DNA of 64,000 bases from Anaeramoeba flamelloides (Eukaryota > Metamonada > Anaeramoebidae): contig JANTQA010000019.1 in assembly GCA_027625915.1 (NCBI GenBank), forward strand, positions 687,001-751,000. Direction: 5' to 3'. Shown here one piece after another: positions 1 to 11,364 of this stretch (position 1 is the stretch's first letter; every line of letters starts with the position of its first letter). Position numbers and translations under genes: made by a program. The notes beneath the pieces are model-generated. The model made no database searches, was not told the DNA's origin, and saw only the letters and a program-made list of their open reading frames with translations.

Positions 1-1
1 C

Positions 2-3000
2 GATAATGGCAATTGCAAGGGCAGTGGCAGCGATTATGATATTAACCAAAGCAATGGAACCAATTTGAACAGCAGCAACAATCATAGTAGTATCAGTAGA
101 AGCAGCAGCAGCAGCAGTATAAGCAGCAACAGCAGTATCAGCAGTATCAGCAGTATTGGTAGTAACAATAACAGCTACATTTACAGCTACAGCTACAGCT
201 ACAGCAACAGCATCATCAATAATAATAACAATAATGAAAATTCAGCTCTTGGAAATGTTCAAAAGAATAGACAGTTAGCTGTTACTAAATTAATTGAATT
301 AGTAAATTCAAAAACATGCCAATTAAACACTTTAAAAATTGATAATTGCCATTTTGGTAGATCTATAGGCAAAATGTTTGCAGTATTAACGAGAAATAAA
401 TCTTTAACAAAATTAGATATTTCTCATAATAATTTAGATGATGAAACCTTGGCAGCGCTGTTTGCTGCTTTACGGAAAAACAAAACAATAATTAAATTAA
501 ATTGGAAAGGGAATAAACCAAACAAAGGTAAAAGATCCCTGAGAGAATTATCAAACACACTGATGGACAATTATAAATTACAATCCTTTAAGGGTTCATT
601 AGATGAATTATTATTAAACAAATCAAAAAAAAAACTTGATCCCAAAATTATTCAAACAATAAAAGGCATGTTCATTAGATTAGAAGAAAATAAAAATGCG
701 GCAAAAATGAAAAAATTTGATGACCGCTCAAAGCAGTATACATTAATGAGACGATTTTATGCTCGTTCAATTTCAAGATCGAGACAAAGAAGATTAAATT
801 CCACCTATCAAAAATCTACACAATCCTTTTCACAAATAAATGGACTTGAGAATACTATTAGATATTACTCTTTATCATTTAGTGGGAAAGAAAAATTTTT
901 TACAAAAAATAAATTAATTCAGAAAGAAAAGCAAAACAACAATAATAATAATGGAAATTTAAATAACCAAATAATAAATATTAAAAAAAATTCTTCTTCC
1001 TTGAAAAGAAATTTAAATACAGAAGATATAAATTTGCTATCAACAGATGAACTTGAGAAATATTCTAATAATGTAAAATTAACAAATAATAGTTTTGATA
1101 ATGAACAAGAACAAGAACAAGAACAAGAACAAGAACAAGTACACGGGCAAATACAAGAACAACAAAAAGAAAAAGAAAACGAAAATGATAAAGAAATTGA
1201 AATTGAAATCGAAAAAGAGGAAATTGGAAATCAGAACAATAATAATAACAAAAATTATAATGAACAAAAGAAATTATCAAGATCTCAAAGATTACAAAGC
1301 TCAAAAAGATCCAGAACAACAAGAACGCCACGAACGATTAAACCACAAGTTTCGAGTGTAGATTTTGAAAAGCATCGAAAAAAACGGAAAAGAAGATTGC
1401 AAGTGGAAAACAAAAGAGAAAAAAAGGCATTAGAACTTGAAGAAAAAGTAGAAAAATTACATTTAATTTCCAAGGAACAAATCCCGATTACCGAAACTTT
1501 CAAATATGCATTAGAAAAATGTGATTTAATCACAATCAAGAAACTATTTAAAAAAAAAAAGGCAAGCCTAAATATGATCGAAATTGAAACTCGGAAGTCA
1601 CCACTTCACTTTGCTTGCGAAATAGGCAATTCAGAATTATTATCCTTTTTATTAAATTTAGAACAAGGGCCAAGATATATGAACACGAAGGACATCTATG
1701 GGAGAACACCATTGCATATCCTGAACCAAACCAGTTTAAATTTAGATTGCGTTCATTTATTATCAGATTTTGAAGCAGATTTTAATATTACTGATCGCTG
1801 TGGCTCTAATGCTTTACATTTATTAATCCGAAACTTTGTTTTGAAAACTGAGGTAAACAATGAAACAGAGAAAATGAATAAACTGCTTGATTTAATTATT
1901 AAAAAGGGATGCAATTATAATGCAGTAGACAATAAAGGGAAATCCCCGCTGCAGATAGCGTGTGCCAAGGGCTATGTACAGGCGATACAAAGGCTTGTCC
2001 AAGAGGATGACTGCGATTTAAATAACCAAGATACCTCCGGTTGCACGGCGCTTCATTCGGCCTCTAGAAACGGGTTTCCCGAAATTGCGCAAATACTCGT
2101 GGAAAATGGCGCAGACCCTTATTTGACTGATAACAACGGACAGACCGCTACGGACTTGGCAAGGCTATTTGAACAACCGGAATGTGTACAAACATTAGAA
2201 ATGTTTTTGTTATTTTCTCCATTAAATCAAAATAACGATGAAAAGGAGACCCTAAAAAAAATTCAAAATAATAAAATTGAAGATTATTTATATCAACAAA
2301 ACTTTGATACGTTCAATAACGAAAATAGTCAAAGCAAGCGGCGCAAGAAAAAAATCCAAATTAAATTCCCATTCAGGATCGAAAATTTTACAAAAAATTT
2401 TTCAAAAGTGAAAACATTTAATATTTGTGTAATAGGTCCGCATTATACTGGGAAAACCAAATTAGTAGATAGATTCTGTTTCCCGACTTATTTTGACGAA
2501 TATGTGCCAAGTGTTGAGAAGAAAAGAAAAAAATTCGTAATTGTGGAAGGGAAGGAAATGCTATTAAATATTATAGACATTTGTGGGAAAGATGTTTACC
2601 ACCCATTTTGGGAGAAATGGATTTCGCAATCCGATGGGTTTATTTTTACGGCATCAACAGACACACCAATTGAATTATTTAAAGAACTTATAATGAACAA
2701 AATAGTAAAATTAATTTGTCAAATTAAAAATATACAAGATATTAAATTAATACCATCAATAGTGACTGTTTGTAAATGTGACTTAACCAGCCAAAAAGAT
2801 GAAGAAAAAAAATCTGCTAAAAACAGTAAAAACAATATTAAAAAAAAAATTATTAATACAAAAAAAAATGATAATCTTGACGATCAATATCACAATATTG
2901 AAAATAGTTATAAAATTGCTTCAGATATAGCTCTAGAAATTTCTTCACCATTTTTCAAATCCTCCGCGAAGAATAATGTAAATATAAATCTAGTTTTCCA

Positions 3001-3790
3001 GGAAATAGTTAACCAAATTTATAAACTAGACAACAGAGAGGAATTAATTGAAAGGGAAGAAAAGGAATTAAAAATGAAAAAAGAAACAGAAAAAAATGAA
3101 AAAAGGATTAGGAGACAAGAACGGTTAAATAAAAGGACTAACATTTTGAACAATCAGAAGAAAATGAGAAGGATAAGAAAAATTAGCTTTAGTGCAAAAT
3201 CAAAATATGAATTTATTAAAGATAAAATATCATCCAATAATAAAAATGATAACAATAACGATGATAATGATAACAGATTGAATAATAATCATCATAATAG
3301 CAACGATAATAAGAAAAATATGAATATGAATATGGATATGGATATGAATATGAATAATAACATGAACAGGAATAATGATATCAAAAAAAAAGACGAAAAT
3401 AAACCAATTATACCCTTTATGGAAATAATCGAAAACCCTGAACTTCAAGATGTTTTTGAAAAATATTTAAAAAGTAGATATTGCGAAGAAAATCTATTAT
3501 TTATCCGTGATGTGAATAAATTTAAATTAATTGATGCGAATGAAAAGGCATTGATAATATTGTCGGCCAAAAGAATTTTTAATGACTATGTATCAACAGA
3601 TTCAGAATTCCAAATAAACATTGAAGGCTCAGTGAGAGATCAAGTGACTAAAAAGGTTAATAATTCACAATTCGATGAAGAAATGTTCCAAAGTGCGTAT
3701 ATTTCAGTTTTGGGTATTTTGAAAAATGATAGTTATCCTGGATTTCTTCACAGTGAATATTATAATTTTATTATTCAAAATCTTCTATAA
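2..3790 (+). CDS. LRR / ankyrin / Ras-like GTPase / RGS fusion protein (5' end outside window)
   Basis: The frame is open from base 2 with no in-frame start near 65 except a TTG, so the true N-terminus lies left of the window; at least 1,262 codons are visible. In order: a Ser/Asn/Tyr-rich low-complexity stretch (65-240); LRR-like repeats (about 290-510); basic and Gln/Glu-rich linkers; about five ankyrin repeats (1590-2165, with TPLH-type cores such as SPLHFAC and TALHSAS); a Ras/Rho-like domain (2410-3040) with P-loop GPHYTGKT at 2435, DICGKD at 2576, CKCD at 2771 and SSAK at 2960; a coiled, Asn/Met-rich linker; and a C-terminal RGS domain (3413-3787) with EENLLF and NDSYPGFL. Known of the family: RGS domains are GAPs for G-alpha. 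Inference: a scaffold linking a small-GTPase-like module to heterotrimeric signalling. The GTPase core lacks the usual Gln (Lys instead) and the Asn of NKxD. The gene converges on the S28 gene. Confidence 0.9.
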   Translation, partial: DNGNCKGSGSDYDINQSNGTNLNSSNNHSSISRSSSSSSISSNSSISSISSIGSNNNSYIYSYSYSYSNSIINNNNNNENSALGNVQKNRQLAVTKLIELVNSKTCQLNTLKIDNCHFGRSIGKMFAVLTRNKSLTKLDISHNNLDDETLAALFAALRKNKTIIKLNWKGNKPNKGKRSLRELSNTLMDNYKLQSFKGSLDELLLNKSKKKLDPKIIQTIKGMFIRLEENKNAAKMKKFDDRSKQYTLMRRFYARSISRSRQRRLNSTYQKSTQSFSQINGLENTIRYYSLSFSGKEKFFTKNKLIQKEKQNNNNNNGNLNNQIINIKKNSSSLKRNLNTEDINLLSTDELEKYSNNVKLTNNSFDNEQEQEQEQEQEQVHGQIQEQQKEKENENDKEIEIEIEKEEIGNQNNNNNKNYNEQKKLSRSQRLQSSKRSRTTRTPRTIKPQVSSVDFEKHRKKRKRRLQVENKREKKALELEEKVEKLHLISKEQIPITETFKYALEKCDLITIKKLFKKKKASLNMIEIETRKSPLHFACEIGNSELLSFLLNLEQGPRYMNTKDIYGRTPLHILNQTSLNLDCVHLLSDFEADFNITDRCGSNALHLLIRNFVLKTEVNNETEKMNKLLDLIIKKGCNYNAVDNKGKSPLQIACAKGYVQAIQRLVQEDDCDLNNQDTSGCTALHSASRNGFPEIAQILVENGADPYLTDNNGQTATDLARLFEQPECVQTLEMFLLFSPLNQNNDEKETLKKIQNNKIEDYLYQQNFDTFNNENSQSKRRKKKIQIKFPFRIENFTKNFSKVKTFNICVIGPHYTGKTKLVDRFCFPTYFDEYVPSVEKKRKKFVIVEGKEMLLNIIDICGKDVYHPFWEKWISQSDGFIFTASTDTPIELFKELIMNKIVKLICQIKNIQDIKLIPSIVTVCKCDLTSQKDEEKKSAKNSKNNIKKKIINTKKNDNLDDQYHNIENSYKIASDIALEISSPFFKSSAKNNVNINLVFQEIVNQIYKLDNREELIEREEKELKMKKETEKNEKRIRRQERLNKRTNILNNQKKMRRIRKISFSAKSKYEFIKDKISSNNKNDNNNDDNDNRLNNNHHNSNDNKKNMNMNMDMDMNMNNNMNRNNDIKKKDENKPIIPFMEIIENPELQDVFEKYLKSRYCEENLLFIRDVNKFKLIDANEKALIILSAKRIFNDYVSTDSEFQINIEGSVRDQVTKKVNNSQFDEEMFQSAYISVLGILKNDSYPGFLHSEYYNFIIQNLL

Positions 3791-6700
3791 GTAATCGAAT
3801 TTATTTAATTTTTTTGTTTTTTTTCTTTTAATTATACTATTTTTTGTTTTTTTTTAAAAATATTGTAAAATAATAAATTTTTTTTTTAATATTAATTTTA
3901 ACCTATTGACACTTACATATACAATCAAAATATGATTGGTATATTATTAATATTATTTTTCATTTTTTAATTATTTTAGTAATTACAAACTACCCACCAT
4001 CTTATTTTCCATACCTGTTTTACACAAGTGGAAACGTGAGATCTCTATTTTTTAGAGTTTTTTTGATAAAAATTGATTTGTTGTTGAAAGTACTAATGCC
4101 ATATCCAGTGCAATGTTCATTATAAAATTTAATTTAAGAAGAGCTTTTTTTGGTAATTATCAGAAGATTTGATTGTGAATTAGCTTTGTATCGTAATAAT
4201 AAATTAAAAAAAAAATAAGAATAAACAAACAAAATATGAAAAATATTTCAAAGTTACATTATTTTTTATTTTTTATTGTATTTATTTTTGATTAATGATG
4301 GTACATTCTGAATGAATTCTTTAGAAATCTTCAAAATATTTTCGTTTTATTTGTGTTAATGAAATATTTACATTTAACCATTGTTAAAAATTATAATTGA
4401 AGCAACATTATTGAAAAAAGATTTTTATAAGTGCCAATGGGGTATTGAAACCAAAATACCATTTTCTGCTCTATTTTTGAAAATAAACGAAAGTAATTCA
4501 GAGTTGAATCTTAATTTTTTTAATTTTTTGGAAATTTTTCTTTTTGATAATATTTTTGGTTTTATTATATTATGTATAGGCACTAGAAATTTTTTTATGG
4601 ATATGAACGAAATTAATCCAAGAATAAACTAAAAAAATAGATATGATTAGGTGTGTATTTGAAACAAATCCTTTCTTTTAATAGACTAAACATAAGAGAT
4701 CAACTTTACATATAAATTTGTTGAAATCAAGAAAAAAAAAAACTTTTTTTGATAATGTCAATTTTTGAAGATTTTTTTTCTTTATCTTTTAATAATTTGG
4801 ATCAACTCAAACAATTTAAATGTCTTGAATTTCTTCATTTTAATTTATCATTAGTTTACAATACATTTTTTTACTAATCTGTTTTCATAATTCAAATTTC
4901 AAATATTTTTCTCAAACAAAGCCAAAATGAAGAAAAAAATGAGGATAGCGTTTCACAATTTTAAGGGAAATTATTGATTTCTCGGAATCAAAAAAAGTTA
5001 CAAAAGAGACTAAATTTTGAAAAAGAAAATCTTGTAAAATAATTCAAACCATAATTCAGAATTATCATGAGCTTTCAATTGAAAATAAATTATTATAAAA
5101 ATAAAACCTGAAATATCCAATTAACCTTTATTACTGGAGAGAATTCAAAAAAAATATTATATTGGCTAAAATAAAACTTTATTATTTGACCAATCAAATG
5201 CAAATATTATTTTTAAATTCATTTTGAAAATTCTTTCGAAATAGAAAGTCAATTGTTTCTTAAAAATTTTCCAAAATAAGAAGTTTTTTCATGAAGAATA
5301 AAAAAAAAAACAAGTAAAGAAGAAGCAATTGGGTCAAAATTTACAGATAATATCAAAATGAAATGATTTTTTAGTTTGTCTTGATCAAATTTTTGATTTT
5401 TTTTAATTCTATTTTTTCGTTAGTAAGTGAATATATTATCCTAGGATATATCCAAATCAAATATTTATTAAAATATTTTGTCATTTGGTAAAAAAATAAT
5501 TTGAAAAATACAGTTTTGTATAAAAAGTGGCACCCAGAATATGTATAATGTAATTACCATCATAAACTAATTTGATGTTTTACTAACATATTAAACTATT
5601 TTTTTTTGTTTAAAAAATAAATTGTTTTTTTATTGATTTTTTTTTCTATTGTAATTATCCTCTAACCATAAAGTAGTTATGAAGAGTTGTAATTAATGAT
5701 GATATTACCAACAGATTAAAATTATTGAATTTTACTGAATGATAAATACAAAAGTATTAATAACTAATTTAAACTCAAAATGAATTTTTTTATTTTGTAT
5801 ATTTTTTCACACTTTAGGAATTTGGCTTAAAAAGTAGAATAAAAAATAAAAACCAAACAAAAAAGTTAATTAATATAATTTTTTGAAATATATAATATAT
5901 TTTAATCCTTATATCAACAATACCATCCACCTTAACCAATTAAAACCAACCATTTTTGTTTTCTATTTAGAATCAATTTCGAAAATACTTCTACAAAAAG
6001 AATTTTTTCAAAAAATTATCAAAAAAACAAACCAAAGCTAATACAAATAGTTGTTTCTAGAATATCAAAACATAAAATATTCCAAGAAACGACAATTTAC
6101 ATTTAAATTGAAATAAAAAAATAACAATAAAAAAACAAATTGATGAAACATTTGTTTAAAATCTCAAGTTATTAATTTACATCCTACAATTATAAATATT
6201 AATATATAATTAAATAAACTTATCATAATTGGTTTTAATCACACAAATTTAATCTAAAAAAGGCCAATTTCTTGATTCCATTACTTATCTTCTATTTTAT
6301 CTATAATTTGGTAAAAAAATTTCAAAAAAACCTAACTTTTATGATTTAAAGAGAAAAAGAAAAAAAATTAAATTGTAACTACTACATATTTCAGAAAATT
6401 AAATAAAAAAAAAGTAAACCTAATTGAACAACCTACCAATAAAAAAAAAAAAATTCAAATGAAATCATTATCCTTGAGTTCTCAAACTGTTAGTAACGGC
6501 TGTAAAAACAAAAAATTCCAAGTCAATGATAACCAAAAATTTGAAAAAAAAAAAAAAAAGAACAAGATTTCTTAAATGTTAAATTTCAAGAGAGCGACAT
6601 AAAATAAAAAAAAAATCAGAAAGGAATGTTAGTTGAATATTTTTAATTGCTTTTTTTTTTAAAAAAATAATAAGGATGAAAAAATTTTTTTAATGATAAA

Positions 6701-6873
6701 TATTGAAAAAAGAAAATAATTATTAGAAGATACTCAACGGTTTTGAAAAAAGAAATAAATAATTAAAAAAGATCGAAGATAAAAGACAGATTAAAATTCT
6801 AAAAAATAAAAAAATAAAAACTAAGACAAAAAAAAAAAACCAATTTTAGTTTGATTTGGAAATAATTTTCCAA
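3791..6873. other. Intergenic spacer between convergent genes
   Basis: About 3.1 kb of very AT-rich DNA between the 3' ends of the RGS-fusion gene and the S28 peptidase gene. I see no credible exon. It holds one copy of the dispersed repeat called A here (4425-4733, minus orientation). The small open frame at 4381-4632 starts with TTG and lies mostly in that repeat, so I do not count it as a gene. The rest is simple A and T runs. Confidence 0.6.
4425..4733 (-). repeat. Dispersed repeat family A, copy 1
   Basis: The reverse complement matches 22447-22760 and 41158-41495. The shared landmarks, in order, are a TTGATTTCAACAA start, an AGATTCAACTCTGA block, and a TTTTGGTTTCAA block. No terminal inverted repeat or target duplication was found. 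The family carries no convincing coding frame. Confidence 0.65.
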
Positions 6874-8283
6874 TTATTGAGAAGATTTTTTATCAATAAC
6901 GGTTTGGACAAAATTTTTAACTTTTTCTCTAGCTAATAAAACATCTTCAGGTGTAGGATCTGGTCCGTCTGTAATCAAAGGGTAAACAGGAGCGCAGTGT
7001 CCGCTCGAGGTGTATAAAACGGATTGTACGTTATTTGGCATATCTGTAAGGATGGACAATCTTGACCAAGGGTCATAAAGTCCATTTGTGATAATTACAT
7101 CCGATACAACAGGGGATTTGGCGCCATAATAACGGTTTGTGAATTCAACGTCTGGTTTAAGGGGCTGACCAAAAATTTCTTCAGCGACTTTGTTATGGAA
7201 TTCTAAATCAATTTCCGGGAAAAAGATGTCAGATCCTTCAGGGGAGTTTTTATAATAAGCAAACTCTGTTGCCTTTTGCCACCACCATGTTCTACCATTG
7301 TTTTCGGGGGCAGCTGTTTGGTTGACGATGGAATTGAGAGAAAGATCGAAGCATAGCCCACCGTTCATCTCGCTAGTCAATTTGACATATTCTTCAAATT
7401 TGTCGCTAGCTCGAGCAAGTCGCCTGCACATTTCAACTCTGGGGAACCCTCGTGGTGCGTTGTTATATTGCACAGAGTCCTGGATTACTCCAATGATGTT
7501 GTACTTAAACATTTTGACCCAATAGTCGCTGTCCAATGCCTGGCAGAGGTTAAATTTTTGCTGAAGCGTTTCCTTACCGGAGTTGGTTGCAAGTAAGGTT
7601 TTAATTTCATCAAAAGCGAGAACTAAATGGTTCATACAACTATAGCCCACAGAGTCTTCACACGTTTCGTCGTATTCGATGTACTCCTTGTTAGCCAAAA
7701 CGGGGCTTGATCCCGAAAAGGCGCCGTCGATCATGAAGGGGAATTTTTCTCTCAGCCAGAGGGAGAGCGCACCAGAGTACGAGCACCCAAAGCTTATCCA
7801 GGTGGTCTTGTCAGGATCTAACCCAAAGTTGGTCATGGCCTCCTCGTATAAAGTTGCAACATCTCCAAGTGCCTGTTGGGAAGATAAGTATCTTAAATTT
7901 TCAACTGGCAATTCCGCAAATGGCTGTGACTTGCCATAGTACCTATGCTCCAAGCCCAAGACTAAGGCACCATACTCTTTGGCCAAGTCAACACATTGCC
8001 CAGATTGGATCCATTTGCTTGTAAGTTCTCCTTCTCCTCCCAAGGATAAAAAGATTGGCCCTACTCCTGGCTTATAATACGTAGCATTAACATAGTACCT
8101 TTGTTGAAAGGTTCTAGTGTCCTGTGCATTAAAGTGATCCAATTTTTGTGTCAGCCATCTTACATCAACACTGCTTTTGTCAATCGTGTCATCACTTTCT
8201 GCATGCCAAACGTGATGTGGTTGAATTGAGAAAACAGATTGTAAGAGTAAAACTGTGAAGATGACAGCTAAAGTTAGTCTCAT
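6874..8283 (-). CDS. Serine carboxypeptidase, peptidase family S28 (Pro-X carboxypeptidase / TSSP-like)
   Basis: A complete 469-residue single-exon gene with an ATG start. Residues 1-19 form a hydrophobic signal peptide, so it is probably secreted or lysosome/phagosome-targeted. The family landmarks are all present: QRYYVN near 61, GPIFLSLGGEGE near 75-86, LEHRYYGKS at 111-119, the nucleophile elbow GCSYSG with Ser168, catalytic Asp404 in YDPW and His429 in SGHC. Length suits S28 (about 450-500). Known of the family: S28 enzymes cleave after proline, either as carboxypeptidases or dipeptidyl peptidases. The elbow has Cys167 where most members have Gly, and resembles the thymus-specific serine protease branch more than DPP7. 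Two N-glycosylation sequons are visible (N66, N321). GC content is higher than in the flanks, as expected for a conserved, expressed gene. Subtype within S28 cannot be fixed from sequence alone. Confidence 0.95.
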   Translation of the reverse strand: MRLTLAVIFTVLLLQSVFSIQPHHVWHAESDDTIDKSSVDVRWLTQKLDHFNAQDTRTFQQRYYVNATYYKPGVGPIFLSLGGEGELTSKWIQSGQCVDLAKEYGALVLGLEHRYYGKSQPFAELPVENLRYLSSQQALGDVATLYEEAMTNFGLDPDKTTWISFGCSYSGALSLWLREKFPFMIDGAFSGSSPVLANKEYIEYDETCEDSVGYSCMNHLVLAFDEIKTLLATNSGKETLQQKFNLCQALDSDYWVKMFKYNIIGVIQDSVQYNNAPRGFPRVEMCRRLARASDKFEEYVKLTSEMNGGLCFDLSLNSIVNQTAAPENNGRTWWWQKATEFAYYKNSPEGSDIFFPEIDLEFHNKVAEEIFGQPLKPDVEFTNRYYGAKSPVVSDVIITNGLYDPWSRLSILTDMPNNVQSVLYTSSGHCAPVYPLITDGPDPTPEDVLLAREKVKNFVQTVIDKKSSQ

Positions 8284-8754
8284 TTGGAAAGTTTTTTTTT
8301 ATTTGAAAAAAACAATAAAGAAGAAAAAACTAAAAAAAATGAAAAAGGTTATCCAGTTAACATTTGGATTTTTCATTTTTTTTGATTCTTATCTGAATTT
8401 TCTTTCTACTCCTTGAAATTAGAATCTTTTTCTATTTTTTTTTTGTGTGTTTGATAAAATTAGAAGAAGATGGTCAGATTAATTTTCTCTTTTTATTTAA
8501 GGGAGTGGTATCTATTATTTTTTTTTTCGAACAATTTCTAAATAATAGATTCCTTATCTAGAATAAAGTTTAATATTGAAAATAAAATCAGTTTTTTCAA
8601 ATCTATTGAATTGGCAGAAAATTTTCACAAACTCTCTTAAATTGAGATAAAAAAAATTTATTAGAGATAAGTTCCTTAATTTGAATTTTGATATTTTTTT
8701 TTAATTGGATTTTTTTCTAATGAGATTCCCTCAATTTTTTTTTGTTTTTTAAAT

Positions 8755-8848
8755 TTTGCCAAACAAAAGAAAGACAATTTCACAATACCCTTTTCAGGTT
8801 TCAAGTCACTCCTGGGCTATGGAGCAAATTCATTGTAAAGGGATCGAC
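8755..8848 (+). repeat. Repeat family F, terminal fragment
   Basis: It shares a block around GACAATTTCACAATACC and a following TATGGAG motif with the ends of the two longer F copies at 20608-21190 and 60655-61234. Only this end is clear; the left limit is uncertain. Confidence 0.5.
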
Positions 8849-9405
8849 CTTAATATTTTTTTTCAATTTTCATAAAGTTTAAAATTCTTGGAAAGCATAA
8901 AAAAAAAGATTATCTTGTGTTCGGTCTTACAACGTTTGATTTTGGTTCTTTGTTAATTGATCTCTGACTTGGTATAGAAATTTAATCTATTCTAAAAAAA
9001 GAAAATTTTCTTTTGTTTTTTGGAAAAATTGGAATTGATTATCTAAGGATAATAGACAGATAGAATATTTAATCATTTTTTTTTAATTTTTGGGTCTTCA
9101 ATTGAAAATTTATTTCATTTTTTACTCCAGAACAATCATGAATACTATTTTTTCAAATTACAACTAAACACTTGTTAATTTTCCACTTTTTTTAACTTAT
9201 CATAAAAACATCACTATTTGTTATAATAAGTTCTTTGATCAAAAATTATTTTTTTAAGATATTTTACAATTTAAGTTCGAAAATTCAATTTTCCAGGTTC
9301 GATTGATATTTTTTGCCAATTTAATTACTAAAAATTTGAAAATTTTTTCTTTACAGCTAAGAGGTAATTTTCTAATATTTTAAAATTATGGCAAGTATCA
9401 CTTTT

Positions 9406-9555
9406 AAGGCACAAACTTTCCATAAAATTTAAGGCATATAAAAAACTCAATATTAAAAGCACATTTTTTGACACAATTATTTTTTACTAGAATTTAAATT
9501 TTGTACATTAATTTGAGATTTAAATTGTGTCTTAAATTTCGTTGAAAGTTTGTCC
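9406..9555. mobile_element. MITE-like element J, copy 1
   Basis: About 150 bp bounded by inverted repeats: GGCACAAACTTTC on the left and GAAAGTTTGTCC on the right, each followed inward by an A/T-rich stretch with a second matching ACACAA/TTGTGT pair. A second copy with the same ends is at 47507-47660. Too small to encode anything, so it would be non-autonomous. Confidence 0.55.
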
Positions 9556-9763
9556 ATTAATATTGGAACTGATAGTATTTTAAATATGATAAATAACTTT
9601 TAAATAGGGAATCGATTATTTTGACTTTTATAGAATTATTTTTTCTTTGAAATTGAATTAAATGTTTTTTTTTTAAATTTTTCTTGAGGTTTTTTAGAAT
9701 TATCGTAATAAATAGATAATTCAATAAATTTCCATTGTATTTCAAAAAAAAAAAAAAAACAGT

Positions 9764-10090
9764 AGTTATCTTTTCCAGGATTTTAAAGAATTGAGTAAAA
9801 TCTAAGATTTTTCTCCATTCTTTTGGATTCTGGAAAAGAACCGTTAGGTTTTTTTGAGTTTTCTATTTATTTAGAAAATCAATAGATTTTCGTTTGTTTT
9901 TTTTTGAGTTTTCTATTTATTTGGAAAATCAATAGATTTTCGTTAGGTTTTCTTTACTTTCAGAAATAAACAGAAAATTTATTAAAATTTTCTGTTTATT
10001 TCAAAAAGTAAAATAAACCTAGAACACTTCACAAATAAAACAGAAAACCCCAAGAAAACCTATACACTCTACATCACTCTACAGACACAT
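9764..10090. mobile_element. Foldback element B, copy 1
   Basis: It contains a hairpin built from TTTTCCAGGATT and its complement, a larger palindrome centred near 9990 (AAATAAACAGAAAATTT against its complement), the arm CTAGAACACTTCACA, and a degenerate tail of 10-mers related to GGCACTCTAC. The same modules recur at 15387, 24909 and 25507. Confidence 0.7.
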
Positions 10091-10364
10091 ATAATAATTC
10101 TGATAATTATTTTTTTTCATGATGTGATTTTTTTAGGTAAATATAGTATTTTCAAAACTATTAGTTATTATAATCAAAAAATATCCTAAAGTTGAATTTA
10201 AAGAAAATTCATTGCCACATTTAAAAAATTTTACCCCTAAACACCCTTTTGTCTAGAATAAAGACTCTGAAAAATTGTATTACTATTAAAAATAATAAAT
10301 ACAACAGCATCTGGATTTTAAAGAACTAAAATTTAGATTATATTGTGAATAAAAGATAAACCCC

Positions 10365-10882
10365 ATTCCAAAAATTTGGTCATAACCACAATCTAAAATA
10401 GGCTAAAAAAAAAAAAAAATCAATTTATTATATTTTTACAAATCTAATATAAAACCTAATTAAAGTTAATCAATATAAATGTTTTTATAAGAAATCATTT
10501 TTTACCCAAATAAAAGAAAAAAAATATAAAACTCAAAAAAAAAAACTCGAATCCAAAATAATTAAACGAGTGGAACAAATTATGTTTTGCTAAATCTGTA
10601 AAAAATTTCACGAATAATTGTTGATCGATCAAATGATAAGATACCATCAACTATTTTTATCTTATTTTCTATTTAACAAACCCAAACTAACCTTCTATCA
10701 GTCATTGAAAAAAAGTTTCCAAAATTACCAAAACAAATACATAACTGGAAAAAAGGAAATGAAAACAAAAAAAAAAGAAAAAAATGAAATAGTTTGAAAA
10801 ATCAAAATTATTTCCAAATTGAATATAAAGTGTCGTATTGTTATTCTTTTCACTGTTGAAACCCTGCACAAATTATTGGAAT
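10365..10882 (+). mobile_element. MITE-like element K, copy 1
   Basis: 518 bp ending in an inverted repeat, ATTCCAAAAATTTGG on the left and a close complement on the right. Copies of almost the same length lie at 40483-40998 (opposite orientation) and 59994-60450 (right end missing). An internal block, AAATGATAAGATACCAT, is shared by all three. No open frame of note. Confidence 0.7.
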
Positions 10883-11364
10883 TTAGTTTATGTTGAAATA
10901 GATGAAATGATAATTGAAGTAAAAGTTTTGTATAACTTGGAATTGTTAATTTTATTTATTCATATCAGTGATTACCTAATAAAAAAAAATAAATATTTTA
11001 AAATCAAGAAATAAAACAAAGTCGAAATACCAATTCCAATCCACAACTGAAAACTGAATTTTTTTATAGCAATCTGCTGGTAAATAATTTGAATAAAATA
11101 TTCATTTGACTTTAGCAAAAAAGGGTTAAAATTCTAAGATAAAATCTAAATTTTTAACAATTTAATAAGATAAATTTAATAGATTAATATTTTATTTTAG
11201 TATTACGAACTTTGATATTTTATGATTTAATTAATTTTTTGATTTTTTTTTTGTCAAGCTGAAGGGAAATTGTATTTCTTTTATTTTCTAATTAACAGTA
11301 AAAAACACCCAAACGATTCGTTTCAGGCTAATAAATTTGGGGTTCTAAAAAAAAAAAAAAAAAC

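Noticed and set aside
65-67. TTG at 65 as start of the RGS-fusion protein
   Set aside because: The frame is open to the left edge and TTG starts are not expected in a nuclear gene. I treat the gene as partial.
4381-4632. 83-codon frame
   Set aside because: It starts with TTG and lies mostly within repeat A; other A copies do not keep the frame.
7298-7939. Plus-strand frames within the S28 gene
   Set aside because: They are antisense shadows of a well-supported coding region.
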